Source: Welwitschia mirabilis (taxonomy: Eukaryota > Gnetophyta > Gnetopsida > Welwitschiales). From it: DNA of 64,000 nucleotides. Position 1 is the first letter of the stretch, and each line of letters starts with the position of its first letter. The stretch covers positions 150,327,637 through 150,391,636 of the forward strand of contig JBOZIK010000001.1 in the NCBI GenBank assembly GCA_051453625.1. The letters run 5' to 3'. The notes under the pieces were generated by a model. It did not search any database, was not told where the DNA came from, and worked only from the letters and a program-made list of their open reading frames with translations. A program made the position numbers and the translations under genes. Shown piece after piece: positions 1-12,150 of the stretch.

Positions 1-369
1 CCAATTGAAAAGCTAAAAGAGCTACCACCTTCAACTCAATACTCTCCTCTCCACACACTCCCAAAAAAAAATTATTTTCTTATTTTATAAATACATAAAG
101 GCAATAAAATGCCTTATGAATAGCAAAGAGATAAAGTATTTAGAATAGAGGGTAAACTATTAGTAAAGAGAGAATTAATATTTCTTTATATAAAATAAGA
201 GTTATCCAACTTTGATGTTTTTATTTTGAATTATTAAGGAAAAATAAAGTGCATCATAGAAACATGATAATTTGAAAGGGCTTCAGAGTTTCAAACAGAT
301 GAGGGTCAATGCTTACACCCTTCAGACCTTCCATGTGTTATTGGTAGTACTTGTGTGTGATTGAGCCCT

Positions 370-660
370 TACTCAAACATCATTTCCAAAAGTTTAGTAG
401 CATTGTAGTTCCATTGTTGGCTCCACAGAATCCTCGGATCATGGAGTGATGTTGAGGGTAGACACCATGAATAGTCATGGTTCATAATTCGATGGACCTT
501 GAATTTTCCTTGGAAGCGCTCTTTTGAGAGCCTTCTACAACTCAAGATCAATGAAAGATAATTCAGAGTCAATATATTTCACATAATCAAAACTTTTGAA
601 CTGCAAGAAAATAAGGAAATCACACAAATTAAAGAGCTTAGTGACATAATCACTTAGAAA
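370..660 (-). pseudogene. unidentified coding-like stretch in element E
   Basis: One minus-strand frame stays open apart from a few TAG/TGA stops over roughly 95 codons, starting near 660. It contains segments such as FKSFDYVKYIDSEL and KALKRALPRKIQGPSNYEP. It lies 0.4-0.7 kb inside the primer-binding site, where gag would be expected. I do not recognise a gag domain or zinc knuckle, so this may be a non-autonomous element's own sequence or chance. Other short open frames here (369-572 and 781-969, minus) are equally unrecognised. Confidence 0.25.
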
Positions 661-1039
661 AACATTGGAATAACAAATAAGGGTTTGATCTTCTTCTTTT
701 TTCTTTTCAAGATCCTTCTAGGTTACGCTTTCTCTAATCTAGCACTTCACTAATATTTTGTTCTGGCATTGCTTTTTGATTTACTGCCTATGCATTAAAT
801 GTTCTTTGAATCTGCACTTGCATTTTTTAGCTTTAGCACTATGGCTATGTCTAAAGCTACAACTATAACTGAGGATCTGATACCTCTTCCTTGGATCTAC
901 GAACAAAGTATCTCTACTTGGATCCACTGCAATAGTTGTCAATGGCTTCCTCAAAAGAAATGATTTCAATCATTCACTAGTGCATTGAATACTATTCTAG
1001 CCTTTCTTGGCTGCTTGGAAACTTTGAAGGGGGCAAGGG

Positions 1040-1051
1040 GCTCTGATACCA
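1040..1051 (-). other. primer-binding site, initiator-Met tRNA
   Basis: On the minus strand this reads TGGTATCAGAGC, the plant initiator-Met tRNA complement, with no mismatch and two bases after the LTR end. It fixes the element's orientation and LTR boundary. Confidence 0.9.
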
Positions 1052-1053
1052 AT

Positions 1054-1648
1054 TGTAGGATTTGAAAACTCTGAAGCATAGATCATGCCTAGAAACTGGA
1101 AGAAACTCCGAGGGAGGATAATGATTCAATCATGAATAACAACTCTCTGATTTTTCATTATTTAATGTAAGGATTTATAACTTGCTATATGATGAAAATA
1201 GGTGAAACTAGGTAGCACGAGAGAGAGAGAGTTCAGGAGGCGGTGAAATCACCACTTAAAAAAGAAATATGAAAGTTGACTATGTAATCTAATAGAATCA
1301 TATAAAGAACAAAAAATGAAGCCAACAACCATACCTAAAATTAGATGAAGACTTATGAACTTTTAAAGAGTCCTCAGACTTCTAAGCTTTAAGGTGTAAA
1401 TCACCAAGATCCAATCATAGAGGATTTCTAAAAATATGCAATAATAGAAGAAGGATGTCTTGTTCATAGCAAAAGAATGTAGGGATGTAAAGGAACATGA
1501 TCACATGAAGAAACACCATTTTTAAAAAAGGGTGGTAAAAGTGGTAAAGGTGGTGGGGATTTCATAACCTCTAATTATTACTTTGTCTAGTCACTAAGTG
1601 CATTAATATTTTATCATACCAAATAATAATGCTTATCATTTTCCTACA
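1054..1648 (-). repeat. 5' LTR of element E
   Basis: It begins TGTAGGA on the plus strand and ends TCCTACA, a 7-bp perfect inverted repeat with the canonical TG...CA ends. It abuts the primer-binding site at its low-coordinate side, which makes it the 5' LTR of a minus-strand element. A short GA run lies near 1219-1231. The partner LTR is outside the window, so LTR identity and target duplication cannot be assessed. Confidence 0.8.
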
Positions 1649-1755
1649 TATAGTTAATAAAATAAACAAAAAAAATGATCCACCACATAATACTATTTTC
1701 CATGTTAAATAAAAAAAAGTGCAATAGTTTACACAAGGAAAATAATATTAGCACA

Positions 1756-1899
1756 ACCACTAATTTAGTTACTATTTTAGCTACTAATGTAACCACTAAT
1801 TTAACTACTAAAGTAATCACTAATTTAACCATTAATGTAATCACTAATATAACTACTAATTTAACCACTAATATGGCCACTAATTTAACCACTAACATT
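1756..1899. repeat. 12-bp minisatellite, 12 units
   Basis: Twelve consecutive units of consensus ACCACTAATTTA run without any length change. Divergence is by substitution only (for example ATCACTAATTTA, GCCACTAATTTA, ACCACTAATATG). A weaker 24-bp higher order is visible because alternate units tend to end in TTTA or TGTA. Being a multiple of three, the array leaves long open frames on both strands (a Thr-Asn-rich repeat on plus, a Val/Leu-rich one on minus). These are by-products, not genes. Confidence 0.9.
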
Positions 1900-1929
1900 A
1901 CATTTTTTTAAAACAATGCATAGTCTTAG

Positions 1930-2740
1930 TGGTACATGTTGAGAACATTACATTGTACAGATGTTTGAAAGGTTTGATTGTAAAAAAATTCTACTAAGTA
2001 TCGGTAGCTTAGTTCCTACATTTAGTTATCATATAGTACCAAATGATGTTCTCTAGGATTTTATTGATCCTTTTTATGTATTCATCTTTTTTAGGGTGGT
2101 AGATAATAATAGATTAAAGTTGGGTTCCAAGATGAAAGAAGAATATTTGTTAAAATTTTAATAAAAACTTGGGATCTCAATATGAGATAATGATCTATGG
2201 GGTACTACACTTAATCTAAAAATGTCTTATATAAAATATAGATATAATTCTTTTATAGTGTATGTACTCTTAGCTAGGATAAAATGGGCCATCTTGGTTA
2301 ACTTGTTAACATCAAAGGAAATGAACTTATGATGTTTTTTAATGAGTATTAAACTTATAATAATATCCATTATGATTTCCTCTCTTTTTCATTTAGGTAT
2401 TCTAATAGGTTAAAGAAATCCTATTTGTCTTCCTTATTCTCCTTTCACTTGTTCATAGACTAGGTAGTTCTTAATGTATTCTTTTAGGTTTACTTTCATT
2501 CCTAGCCAAAAATAGTACTTTCTAAGAAGGTCATAATTTTATATAAATCTTGGATGTTCTACATATAATACTTCATGAATTTTAGACATCAATCTCCTTC
2601 TCCATTTACCTTATGAAATGCATTATTGTATGTTTTTCTATTGATAACCATCTTATGAAATTGTAAAGAACTTTATACTTTGACCTTCTTATAATACATG
2701 AAATATTTCTCAATAATATGGATCATTAGGAACATTTTCC
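1930..2740 (-). pseudogene. Ty3/gypsy integrase relic
   Basis: A gypsy integrase read 2740 to 1930 on the minus strand. Recognisable in order: the region before the zinc domain, a degraded zinc-binding segment with LRKYYFWLGMKVNLKEYIKN, the start of the catalytic core, a strong match to the core block at VNKLTKMAHFILAKSTYTIKE, the 'GVP' block (RLSVVPHR) and the YHP block near 2095. One frame is held for over 600 bp with about a dozen stop codons, several at positions where the family has Gln or Trp. A frameshift is needed near 1990. Two core acidic residues appear lost. The lineage looks chromovirus-like. No LTRs could be assigned to it. Confidence 0.8.
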
Positions 2741-4660
2741 TTTGGGTATCTAGCAAGATCGGAAGTCATAGTATTAAGAACCATATATCACATTATTCTT
2801 TAGGCATTTTCTACCTGATTTTCCTTTTACTATAAGAAATTAAATCTTTTAGGATGTTTCTTTTAATAAACACCCTTAAGAAAAATGGTTATTAAGGTGC
2901 TTTTATATTTGTAGTATTATTTTTACAGTGTGCATTTAAAAACATGCCTTAATTGTGTAAAGCAAAAAGGGTGTTTTTAATAAATATCCAAAATGAATTA
3001 CATAGGATGTTCTTTAAGAAACACCCTAAGAGGGTGTTATCTAAATGAGTTAAATGGATTAAAAGAGTATTAGTTCAACTTAATTTTTATGGGGAAAAGG
3101 AACTCTTTTACATTATTGAAGTATGCATTCTAGGGTATACTCTTTTACTTTATCAATCATGTATTTAAAGCAATAATAACATATACATATAATACCTTTA
3201 AGCACACCCACTACAAAATCCACCCTTTACATAGTGACATCATTATCATGTTCCACGAGATGCTAGTGCTATGCTCCTATTAATGTAATTCTTTAAGCAT
3301 TTTCATCAATACTTTATTATTAGGAATTTAAACTCTTACATTGGATGATCTTTAATGAAAAATTTTCCATTTGAACTACATGTTTAATTGCTTTCAATCC
3401 TTTGATGATATAACATTTTCTACATTCCTTATCTTTTGTTTTTTGAATCTTCTTTTTTCAAGTAGTCTTTATTAAAGTAACATGAATTTTTCCCATGTTT
3501 GGTGATTGTTTACCTCCTTATACATCCTTCTTTAAGTTCTAATTCATTCAAGTTTCTAATGTATTTGGGATGTCCTTCTTTAGTTAAGGTAGTAATTTTG
3601 TGTGACTTCTGGATGTTCTACATATGGTAGTTCATGCATTTTAAACATTAGTCCTCTTCCCCATTTACCTTATGAAATATATTGCTACATGTTTTCCTAA
3701 AAGTAACCATCTTATGAAATTATAAAGGCCTTTATACTTTATCATTCCTATAATAAATGAAATATTTCTCCAAAATATGGATCATTAAGAAGGTTGTTCA
3801 TTAGGTATCTAGTAAGATTAGAAGTCATTATGGTAATAAGCATATATTGTAGTGTTATTAAGGTGTTTGCTACCTTGTTTTCCTTTTACTATTAGAAATT
3901 AAATCTTTTAAGTTATTTATTTTAATAAACTCCCTTAAGTAAAATGGTTATTAAATGGTTTTATATATAAACATCATAATTGTATTTGGAACTTTATTTT
4001 TAGGATGTGCATTTAAAAAAGTGCCTTAATTTTGTAAAGTAAAAATTGTATTTTTCAATAAATATCCCAAAATGGGTTAGATAGGATATTCTTTAAGAAA
4101 TACCCTAAAAGAGTATTAGCTAAATGGGTTAAACGAGTATTACTTAAACTTAATTTCTATGTGTAAAAGGGGATCTTTTACATTATTAAAGTATACATTC
4201 TAGGGAATACTCTTCTAGTTTATCAAAGCATGTGTTTAAAGAATTGATAACATCTTCATGTAAAATCTCTAAGCATAAACACTTAAAATCCACACTCTAC
4301 ATAGTGATACTATTGTCTTCTTTTGTAGGACATTAATGTTGTACCCTTGATAATGCCTTCCTTCAAAAATTTCCATTAATACTTCCCTATCAGGAATTCC
4401 AACTCTTACTATTGATGAACTTTCATTAACACTTTTGCTTTTGAACTACATTTTTAATTGCTTTCAATCCTTTGATGACACAACATTTTCTACATTTTTT
4501 GTTTTCCCTTCTTTGAATCTTTTTTTTTCTAGTAGTTTTTATTAAAGTAATATGAATTTTTCCTCTGCTTCATGATTGTTCATCTTTATATTCATCCTTC
4601 TTTAGGTACTAATTTAACCAATTTTCTAATGTAATTGGAATCTCCTTCTTTAAATGTGTG
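2526..4660. repeat. diverged tandem duplication, about 1.06-1.07 kb unit, two copies
   Basis: Anchors repeat in the same order: TGGATGTTCTACATAT at 2551 and 3610, and TTGAACTACA plus the following 'ttgctttcaatcctttgatga' block at 3371 and 4441. Unit 1 is about 2526-3590, unit 2 about 3591-4660. The junction lies inside the integrase relic, so only the first copy continues into the integrase core. Copies differ by many substitutions and small indels, so the duplication is old. An open frame at 4592-4786 (minus) is part of unit 2 and not recognised. Confidence 0.75.
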
Positions 4661-6835
4661 ATTTATTTTTTTTTTTAAAAACTTTCTTCTTTCTAATTTG
4701 TCATCTATTTTTATTATCATCAATTTAAAATGCATAGATGAATTTTGAAAGTCACAAAACTTGAATGCAACTTTTGATAAAGTCATAGTATTAATTCCTT
4801 CATTGACTCTATCTTAGCATTCGCATGTCCTCTACCTCATTCTTGCTTTTTTTAAACCTTACTATTATTTTTAAATATGATTTACTAAGTTTGGATTTGC
4901 ATTGATTTAGTAACACCTTATAGTAAGTTGACAACATCAAGCAACAATTGAGATTTTCAACTTTTATCTTTAGAAACAAGAAATGAAATATCTGTGATAT
5001 CTTATTAAATCATTTATTTTAAACAATACTCTAAGATTCTAATATCTCATAATGAAATACATTCATGACATTTGAGGCAAGCATTTCTTCATAGTTTTCC
5101 ATTTGCTGGTATTTCTATTTATTCATGAGTGATATTAGTTAACCACATAATATGTTTTCTGTTTGACTACCTGCATTATTTATATAATCATTAATAGATC
5201 TTGGCTATTAGTATATGACATGTAAACCTAACCCTATCCTGCATTATCATAGTTACTAACTAAACTAACTCCAATAGATACCTTTAACTAATAGTTGTAG
5301 GTATTTATAACTTGTATATCTCTTTTTTGATTATGAAGTCAATTTAAACCATTACATAATTTTCCTAATGTCTCTTAATATTTTAATGCTTCTAGATACC
5401 CATAATGGAGTTTATTAAAGAGGGGTTCCTTCTACTATTAGCCCTTGAATTTGGAATTGTAATTCTAAGCTTTAGTAAATAAAGATGATATAGTGCTTTA
5501 GCTACTATGATAACCACTGAAATAAGCTTGTTATGTGATATATATCTCTTTCTCCTATGTTATAATGCCATCACAAAGCTTGAAAATTCTACCATGTTAG
5601 GACCAATTATGAATTTATGTGATATAACATCATAATAAACATTTTTATTGTGTAATTTTTATACTTTAAAAATAAAAGATTTAAATTGTCAAATTTCTAT
5701 TTATGAGTTTTTATTTATAAGAAAATTAAATATAATTTTTGATTTACACATTAGAAAATGGTACTAAATAATAGTACAATTCACTATGTATGACCTATTT
5801 GTGTGTTTCATAATATTATGCAATTTATTTTTCTAAAATTATATGAATTAATATTCAAAAGAGATGTTACTATAGAGAATTTCCTTTTATTTTCCTATTA
5901 GAACTTAATAATGGATTGCATATGAGATCTAACCATGCTTGATACTTGTAGCTCAAAGAAAAATATTACTCATTGTCAATTTAATACTATATGATGTAGT
6001 AAGTAATGATAAATGTATTATGATTCCACATATATCAATATATCAAATTGTATTATTTTTCATCCTAAATGTTATTTCTTTACATTCATTCTTATAATAC
6101 ACTAGATGTATGTTGGTTGATTTTAGTCCTCAAGATTCAATCCTTTTAGAGGATATTGTAAAAGCTAAAGGTATGCATCTCTATATGAAATAATATAGCG
6201 ATAATTGCTTGTATTATTTTTAGACTACATTTATTATAGAGTTTATTTTTAATGTTCCAGACATTAAAAGTTTTCAACACTGAATAATTATAAGGCATCC
6301 ATCTTATGTGATGTAAGAATTTGGTTTAGTAACTTAATATTACTATGAAATAATTATAAACTAAGAGGATATGCAACTTATAATAAATGTGAAATACTAA
6401 TAAATTACTTTTAATTATAAACTAAGATGAACTAATATAAATAGGAATACTACTATAAGAATAATTAGGAAGGAATTAAAGGTTATAACATATTACAAGC
6501 ATAGTTTTCATAAAATAGTCTAATTTCATTAGGAAGTTAAAATATTAAATCGTTATCTAATATAGGTTTACACTATGTGCTAAATCATCATAGACATCCT
6601 TAAATTTACAAATGTATTTTGATTAGGTAGAATTCTTTTTCTAACACACTTAGAAGTGCTACATAAGAAACTTCTAAGCTAGGGAACCACTATCACATGC
6701 TTTTTCTAGACATGTTAAAACATTTACAAAGGTCTCAAGAGTAATAAGGCGAAGTTATTTCTCTAAGAAAGTCTTTATAATTAAGGCTTAAGGAGTTCGT
6801 TTCATTTTAACAAAGGTGTAATATTTAGGTTAGTA
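4661..6835. other. AT-rich sequence, nothing recognised
   Basis: No domain, LTR pair, primer site or tRNA is recognisable. It separates the gypsy integrase relic from the outer LTR of element D and probably consists of older decayed repeats. Confidence 0.5.
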
Positions 6836-6839
6836 ATTT

Positions 6840-7811
6840 TAGCCTTATGATTAGAAGAGAAAATTTTTTAGCTTGACATGTGATAGAACTTATATTATGA
6901 AATAATTAAAGAAAATATTAAGAAATTATGCTAAAAAATGCAAAATGCTATGGTGTTGTTAACCTAAAATAAGCTTCAATGATTAAATTAAAATGAGAGA
7001 CTTATTAAAGAACTAGTTAAAGCCATTAGCACTTTAAGCATTTAGTTTAAAATTTATCATTAAGATAAGCTCATGATGAAGTAACTTAAATTAATCAGGT
7101 TGATAGTTAATAAAATATGCTAGATACATATATTACATTATGGAAAATGAATAAAATGAAAAAACATAATAGGTGTTTTACTAAATGCTAAATAATACAT
7201 ATTTCTATATATTGCTAGTTATCCTAATTTGTGTTCAACTCCATAAATAGAATTAAGTAAAAGAGAATATTACTTTTTCAAGTGATAAGATATATTTACA
7301 AGACTTCTCATATAAGTAATAGTTTGTTTTAGCTTTTTAGCTTTATACTAAAATTCTAGATCATTACATAGAAATATACCGATAAGTTTGAATTTTCCTT
7401 TATAGGTAATACTAGAAAATTAAAGATGCTATTAGGTCATTTTTAGGATATCTAGGAATTTCATTTACTCTCTTAATTCATGGTGATCCCCTTCTTATTC
7501 CCTTTAGCCCATTTTATTTTGACATTTTCTTTCTTCACTCCCAAAGAATAGGTTTATGGTTAAAGTTATTGCTATATTTCTATCATGTTAAGCTTCTTCC
7601 TCATATTCATATAAAATGGTTTTTTGTACCTACAACATAATGATATAATATATATGCTAATCTACTAACAAACTAACTAGCTAACCTATTAATTATCTAC
7701 TTTATTAACTTAAATACTAAAAAAGAAATATTGAATAGCATTTAAAATATATAATTATAAGTATAAAAACATTTTATTAATAAAAACACTTTACCTCATT
7801 ATCTTTATCCA
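6840..7811 (-). repeat. 3' LTR of element D
   Basis: Homologous along its length to 37936-38953, for example the block around 'attatgctaaaaaatgcaaaa' (6930 / 38010) and 'gataagctcatgatgaag' (7063 / 38151). Similarity stops at about 7811, where the minus strand reads TGGATAAAG, an acceptable LTR start. The low edge is less certain. Confidence 0.65.
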
Positions 7812-7899
7812 TCAGTTCCCTCAAGCTCAAGATTTTATTAGTCCCTTAACAAAGTATATAAATATATAGATAAGAAAGAAAAATAACCTTATCATTTTT

Positions 7900-10300
7900 C
7901 CTTTCTTCTTTTGAAAATAAAAGGATGTTCTTCACTGGATTCTAATTCCTCTTATTTTTTAGCCAACTAGGCTAATTGCTTTTCTTGTTCTAAGGTAGCC
8001 AAAATTTTCCTTTGTTTTATTTTTAAAATAGGATTATCCAACTCTATAGTCTTGATATCTGATGGTTCTTTAGTTATTGTCCTTTTTCTTCTAGCTTTTA
8101 CTTTTGAAGTATCCTTTGGTTGTCTTAGCTCTTCTCTCTTTCTTTTAAGAATTGAAGGAATTTTTGTTTTAGGACTTTAAGATGCATGTTTCATTTATAA
8201 AGTTACTTTGATTTGTAATCCTACTTTTGATGGTTACCTTAACTAGACTGTATATATTTACAATGCATCTTTGTTTTTTAACTTTAATAAAATGCTTGTA
8301 AAAGTTTCTTTAAGCATGATTATATTCTTTACATTTCTATCTCTAAATGAATGCAAATTTTAAAAATCTTATAGGATACTATAAAAAGTTTCATGTCTAT
8401 TTTGATTTATTTTATTATTTTATAAAATTTTGTTGCTCTATCATTTAAACTTTTTTAAATTCTCCTATAAAGTCTTCACTTATTTTCTATACAAATTTAT
8501 TTTTCAAAGATTTAACCTCTTTTTTAAAGTATTAAAAACTTTTTTATCTTTGGATACCTCCTTGAAGTCTTCTAAATCATACTTTCTAATTGTTCTATAA
8601 ATTCATTAAGAAAATAATATAATTTTGGGGGATAGTAATTAAGGCATCGAGGAACTACTAATTCCTCATGATCAAAACTAATTCATTTCCAACTTAATAT
8701 CCATTATAGGTAGTTCATATAGTAATCTCATATTTTCTTTTTTTAAGTTCTAAATAATAATTTTATTAGATTGTGGGCATATTAAAATTATATTCTTTTT
8801 TGACTCTCATAAGTTTCATCTACAACACTTACTTTTATTTTACTTTCAATTTTAGTAGTTATATTATTTAAAAGGCTAAAGGAATATCTTATATTAAATT
8901 TACTACCTTTTCAATCTTCTCTTTTATTTCTATGATTAAATTCTTAATGGTTGAATCTTGATAAGATTTATGACTAGACTAGCATACATCTTCTATCCTA
9001 TTCTTTAGAGCCTTATTTTCTTATATCATTTGATCCATGACTCTCTTGTTTGCTCCTAATCTTAAATGATAATAATTAATTGAATTTTGAGCTTATCTTT
9101 TGATGTTTATATTTTTGGTCCTCTATCTGAATCCTTATATATTTTTCATTCATATCTTTTAGGTCTGTGTAGATTTTCTCTAAGTATTTCTTAATGGTAA
9201 AGGCCCTTCATTATGCATAAATGTAAGAAATTTTTGTTAATGCTCTATATATTTAGCATAATATTTCTTTGTTAAAGTAATATTATGTAATAAATAAATT
9301 AACATTTCTATTATTTCTCTTGTAAATGTTTTCGATTCATTCCTATCTTTGGTATCTATTTCTAATTTAGCAATCTATTCATAAGCTCTATTTAATTTTT
9401 TACTCATGTCTTTATATGCTTCTGAAAGCTGAATAATTTACTTATTTTTAATAAACTCTTATAATAATCTTTTAGAATTTTTAATTTAATTTTTTATTTA
9501 AAAATTTCTTATCAATTCTTAGATAAATGATTTAATTCTATAATTCTGATACTTCTTCCCTTCTACTGAGACAATCTAAATTTCATCCCTAACTAAATTT
9601 GAAGCACTATAAAAACTATTAATATTATCATCTCTAGTAAACTAGGTTGGATTATAATCCATACTTGTAGGAGGCAATAATAATGGAAAACTTTGGGGAA
9701 TAGAGAGGGCTTACCTAGTTTTGACTAATAAGTTTCTTGTGTTGAACTTCTTTTCCTTGTGGTTTTTGAAAGACTTAATTCTTTGACTTTAAAAAAACTC
9801 TAAATTAATAAGTCCATACAAGACTTATTTGGCCTAAATGAAACTCCATTTTTACTTAGTATTTAGGCTATTCCAAAGTTCCATTTTAAAAATATGTCTA
9901 ACTAAAACCAAAACAATCCATTCTGTAATATTAACATTCATTTGATATGTTATGTCCTTTACAACTTCTATTTTGCATAGGCTAGGTAATGTGATATCCT
10001 TCTGTTTATAAATAATTGGTACTAAATTACTAATTATAGTTCTTGAAATAGTAAAAACTTCCTGTTCTAAATCTTTTCTATAGGTATGTTGCCTTGTAAT
10101 ACCACCCTCCCTAATAGACTCGTCTTAAATTTATATCTTTTTTTCTACTTGCATCCTTAATAGATTTACCTCTAGATGTAAGTGCAACATTTCTCTAATT
10201 TCTTCTTGAATAATTTATATCCTCTTATTTTCAACAAGTGTTTCCAATACATTCTTCATCTCATCAAACCTTGAATTCTTATAAAATTTGTGAATAAATT
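7900..10300 (-). pseudogene. long relic open frame(s) of unknown identity in the 3' region of element D
   Basis: Coding-like sequence on the minus strand upstream of D's 3' LTR. From 10300 to about 9480 one frame carries only a handful of stops, including 90 consecutive open codons at 10124-9855 (contains FTISRTIISNLVPIIYKQ). It continues past TSMDYNPT and RDDNINSFYSASNLVRDEI. Around 9430-9230 it looks like coiled coil (LSEAYKDMSKKLNRAYE). Near 8163-7906 it is highly charged (KRKREELRQPKDTSKVKARR, then LATLEQEKQ). I do not recognise the family. The first block reminded me faintly of movement-protein regions of plant pararetroviruses, but no diagnostic motif is present. It may be an element-specific 3' ORF or an independent insertion. 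Confidence 0.4.
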
Positions 10301-11759
10301 CTATAAAAAATCTAACATTCATGATTAATTATCCATACTAGCATAATTCAAAAATCCTTTATTTAAAATCTGCTAAACAAGTATCTAAAAGTACATTTAA
10401 AAATTTTAAGAAAAAATGATTTTGCATTCTTTAAACTATCATAATTGTTTAATCTAGATAAGGTTATTTAAAATATTATTTAAAAAACATTTACAAAAAT
10501 AACTACTTAACTAATAATATTTTAGAAATAATTTCATACTTATTAAATAGTTCTCTTTAAAAGAATATAAAACATCATCATTTTAAAAAAGTAAATATTT
10601 TCATAAATAGGAAATAGCACCCTAAAAGAAGTTATGCTTTATTAAATTTTAGTTTCATAAAATTTGTAATTCATCCTACCTTCTAAGTTAAATGTTTACA
10701 TACTTATAAATGTTTAAAAATAGTAATACAAAAAGGAATAACAAATCTAAAATTTTAATGTGGAGTTGTTTCACCTTAATTTTAAAAGAAGACAAGTATG
10801 GGCAAGTAAAATGCACATGTAAAATAAAATTACATACCTATTTTCCATTTAAAATAGTAAAAATTTATATCTATTATTACATTTAATATGCATGTTTAAA
10901 GAGACTAAAAATTTAAAATAAAAAAAGTTGGAAATGAAATCATTCCATGTGATTTTTAATGTGGAAAATTAATGACATAGTGGTAAAGAGAATAATAAGG
11001 GAACTAGTTGATATGAAATAGATACAATGGAGGATAACATGGACTAGGTAACATTGAAATAAGCCATGATAAGGGCTATCAAGAATGAGTAGGGGATCAT
11101 CAATTTTATTTTTAAGTAATAGGTTTGAGGAATAGAATATCATATTTAGTGTGTTACCACTATTTGTAATAAAAGGATATGATGAGGGTCATTCAGAACT
11201 CTCACATTTTTAACAATGATTATCAAATTCATTATGTAGTTAGTAAAGGATTCAAAGGGGGTTATCTAAAACTTGAAAGTTCTTAATAAGTCCTTTAAAT
11301 ATTGGTCACTTAAATATAATTAGGTGAGTTAAAATTAAGAAGCATAGCCATGGAAAGAAGATATAGTGAAAAGTTAACAAGATTGTTAAGAAAAAACCTT
11401 AGTCTTCAGTAGTAGATTTTTTATTTTAATAAAATAAGTTAACTCGAAAAACTTTCAACTTCAAGCTATGTTATTTAACCTTCTAAACTTACATCATAAG
11501 GGCTTGGTTTAAAATATTACTCAATTTTTTGACTTTGAGTTAGTATCAGTTAATTGAATAAACTTATTCTAGAATTTTAGCTTATGATAATGTGCTTTCA
11601 AAGTAACAACATAGATAATATTCATCTTCTTCTTCTTCTTCTCTAAAATACATTCTTTTTTTATACATTACTATTCATGTTTTTATAACATTATGTAAAT
11701 GTTTTTAGAATTTTAATTAATCACTTCATAATTATGGCACACTCCTGATAGGTTGCATT
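10301..11759. other. AT-rich sequence within element D, nothing recognised
   Basis: No domain or LTR seen. A short CTT run lies at about 11625-11642. The open frame at 10940-11143 (minus) has no recognisable motif. Confidence 0.4.
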
Positions 11760-11884
11760 CAGCATGCAGTGATTAAATTTAGGATTATGCTAAGGTTACA
11801 TTCAAGCCTAGAGCTGAGTGACACTATCCTCTACATACTAGATTAAAGAGAGCCCACTCATCCATACTTCTAGTAGTCATGCAT

Positions 11885-12150
11885 AGTTTACTTAGAATGT
11901 TCTGCTACTAATACTTGATTGGGTCTCGTCGCTTCAGTGAATCACTTTAGCCCTAAATTATTTTTGATACCATGGAGAATACCCCCTCTCCCACAATTAT
12001 GGGATAAGCATGACAGCGTATGCATTGTAGTTAAGTGCACCAATAATGATGACTGTGCCAATGACGGTGATGCACCAGTGAGCTATTATCCTTTCTTCAA
12101 AGGATGGCTACTTCTAAGTCCACCTCCTAGTTATCATCGCTGATGATAAC
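11885..12150 (-). pseudogene. rrn26: nuclear copy of plant mitochondrial 26S rRNA (partial)
   Basis: The minus strand contains signatures of bacterial-type large-subunit rRNA. Around 12087-12130 it carries the conserved stretch ending AATAGCTCACTGG (12087-12075), preceded by GACTTAGAAGTAGCCATCC. At 11945-11921 it reads GTGATTCACTGAAGCGACGAGACC, and near 11912-11896 a 'GTAGCAGAACATTCT'-like block follows. The order and spacing agree with plant mitochondrial 26S rRNA as I know it, not with plastid 23S or nuclear 25S. The segment is visibly richer in GC and CpG than its surroundings. Similar GC-richer sequence continues to about 11760 but I cannot place it. The 74-codon open frame at 11919-12143 (plus) is antisense to this rRNA and not a gene. 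Confidence 0.75.

Larger units (their letters stand above)
1..1648 (-). mobile_element. 5' part of an LTR retrotransposon (element E), cut by the window edge
   Basis: Read on the minus strand, an LTR (1648 down to 1054) is followed after two bases by a perfect initiator-Met tRNA primer-binding site and then by internal sequence that leaves the window at base 1. This is the layout of a plant LTR retrotransposon whose 3' half lies outside the window. The LTR has matching inverted ends (TGTAGGA / TCCTACA) and the primer site is undamaged, so the copy is younger than the others here. The internal 1 kb shows no gag, protease or polymerase motif that I can recognise. Superfamily is therefore open: the tRNA primer and the 595-bp LTR suit copia, but some gypsy lineages use the same primer. 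Confidence 0.75.

Noticed and set aside
1644-1911. Protein-coding genes on both strands with repeated residues
   Set aside because: By-product of the 12-bp repeat, no supporting context.
9855-10124. Pararetrovirus movement protein
   Set aside because: Only a vague impression from one block; the diagnostic motifs of that family are not visible, and no coat protein or viral polymerase was recognised nearby.
11919-12143. Plus-strand protein of 74 residues
   Set aside because: It is antisense to the mitochondrial rRNA copy.
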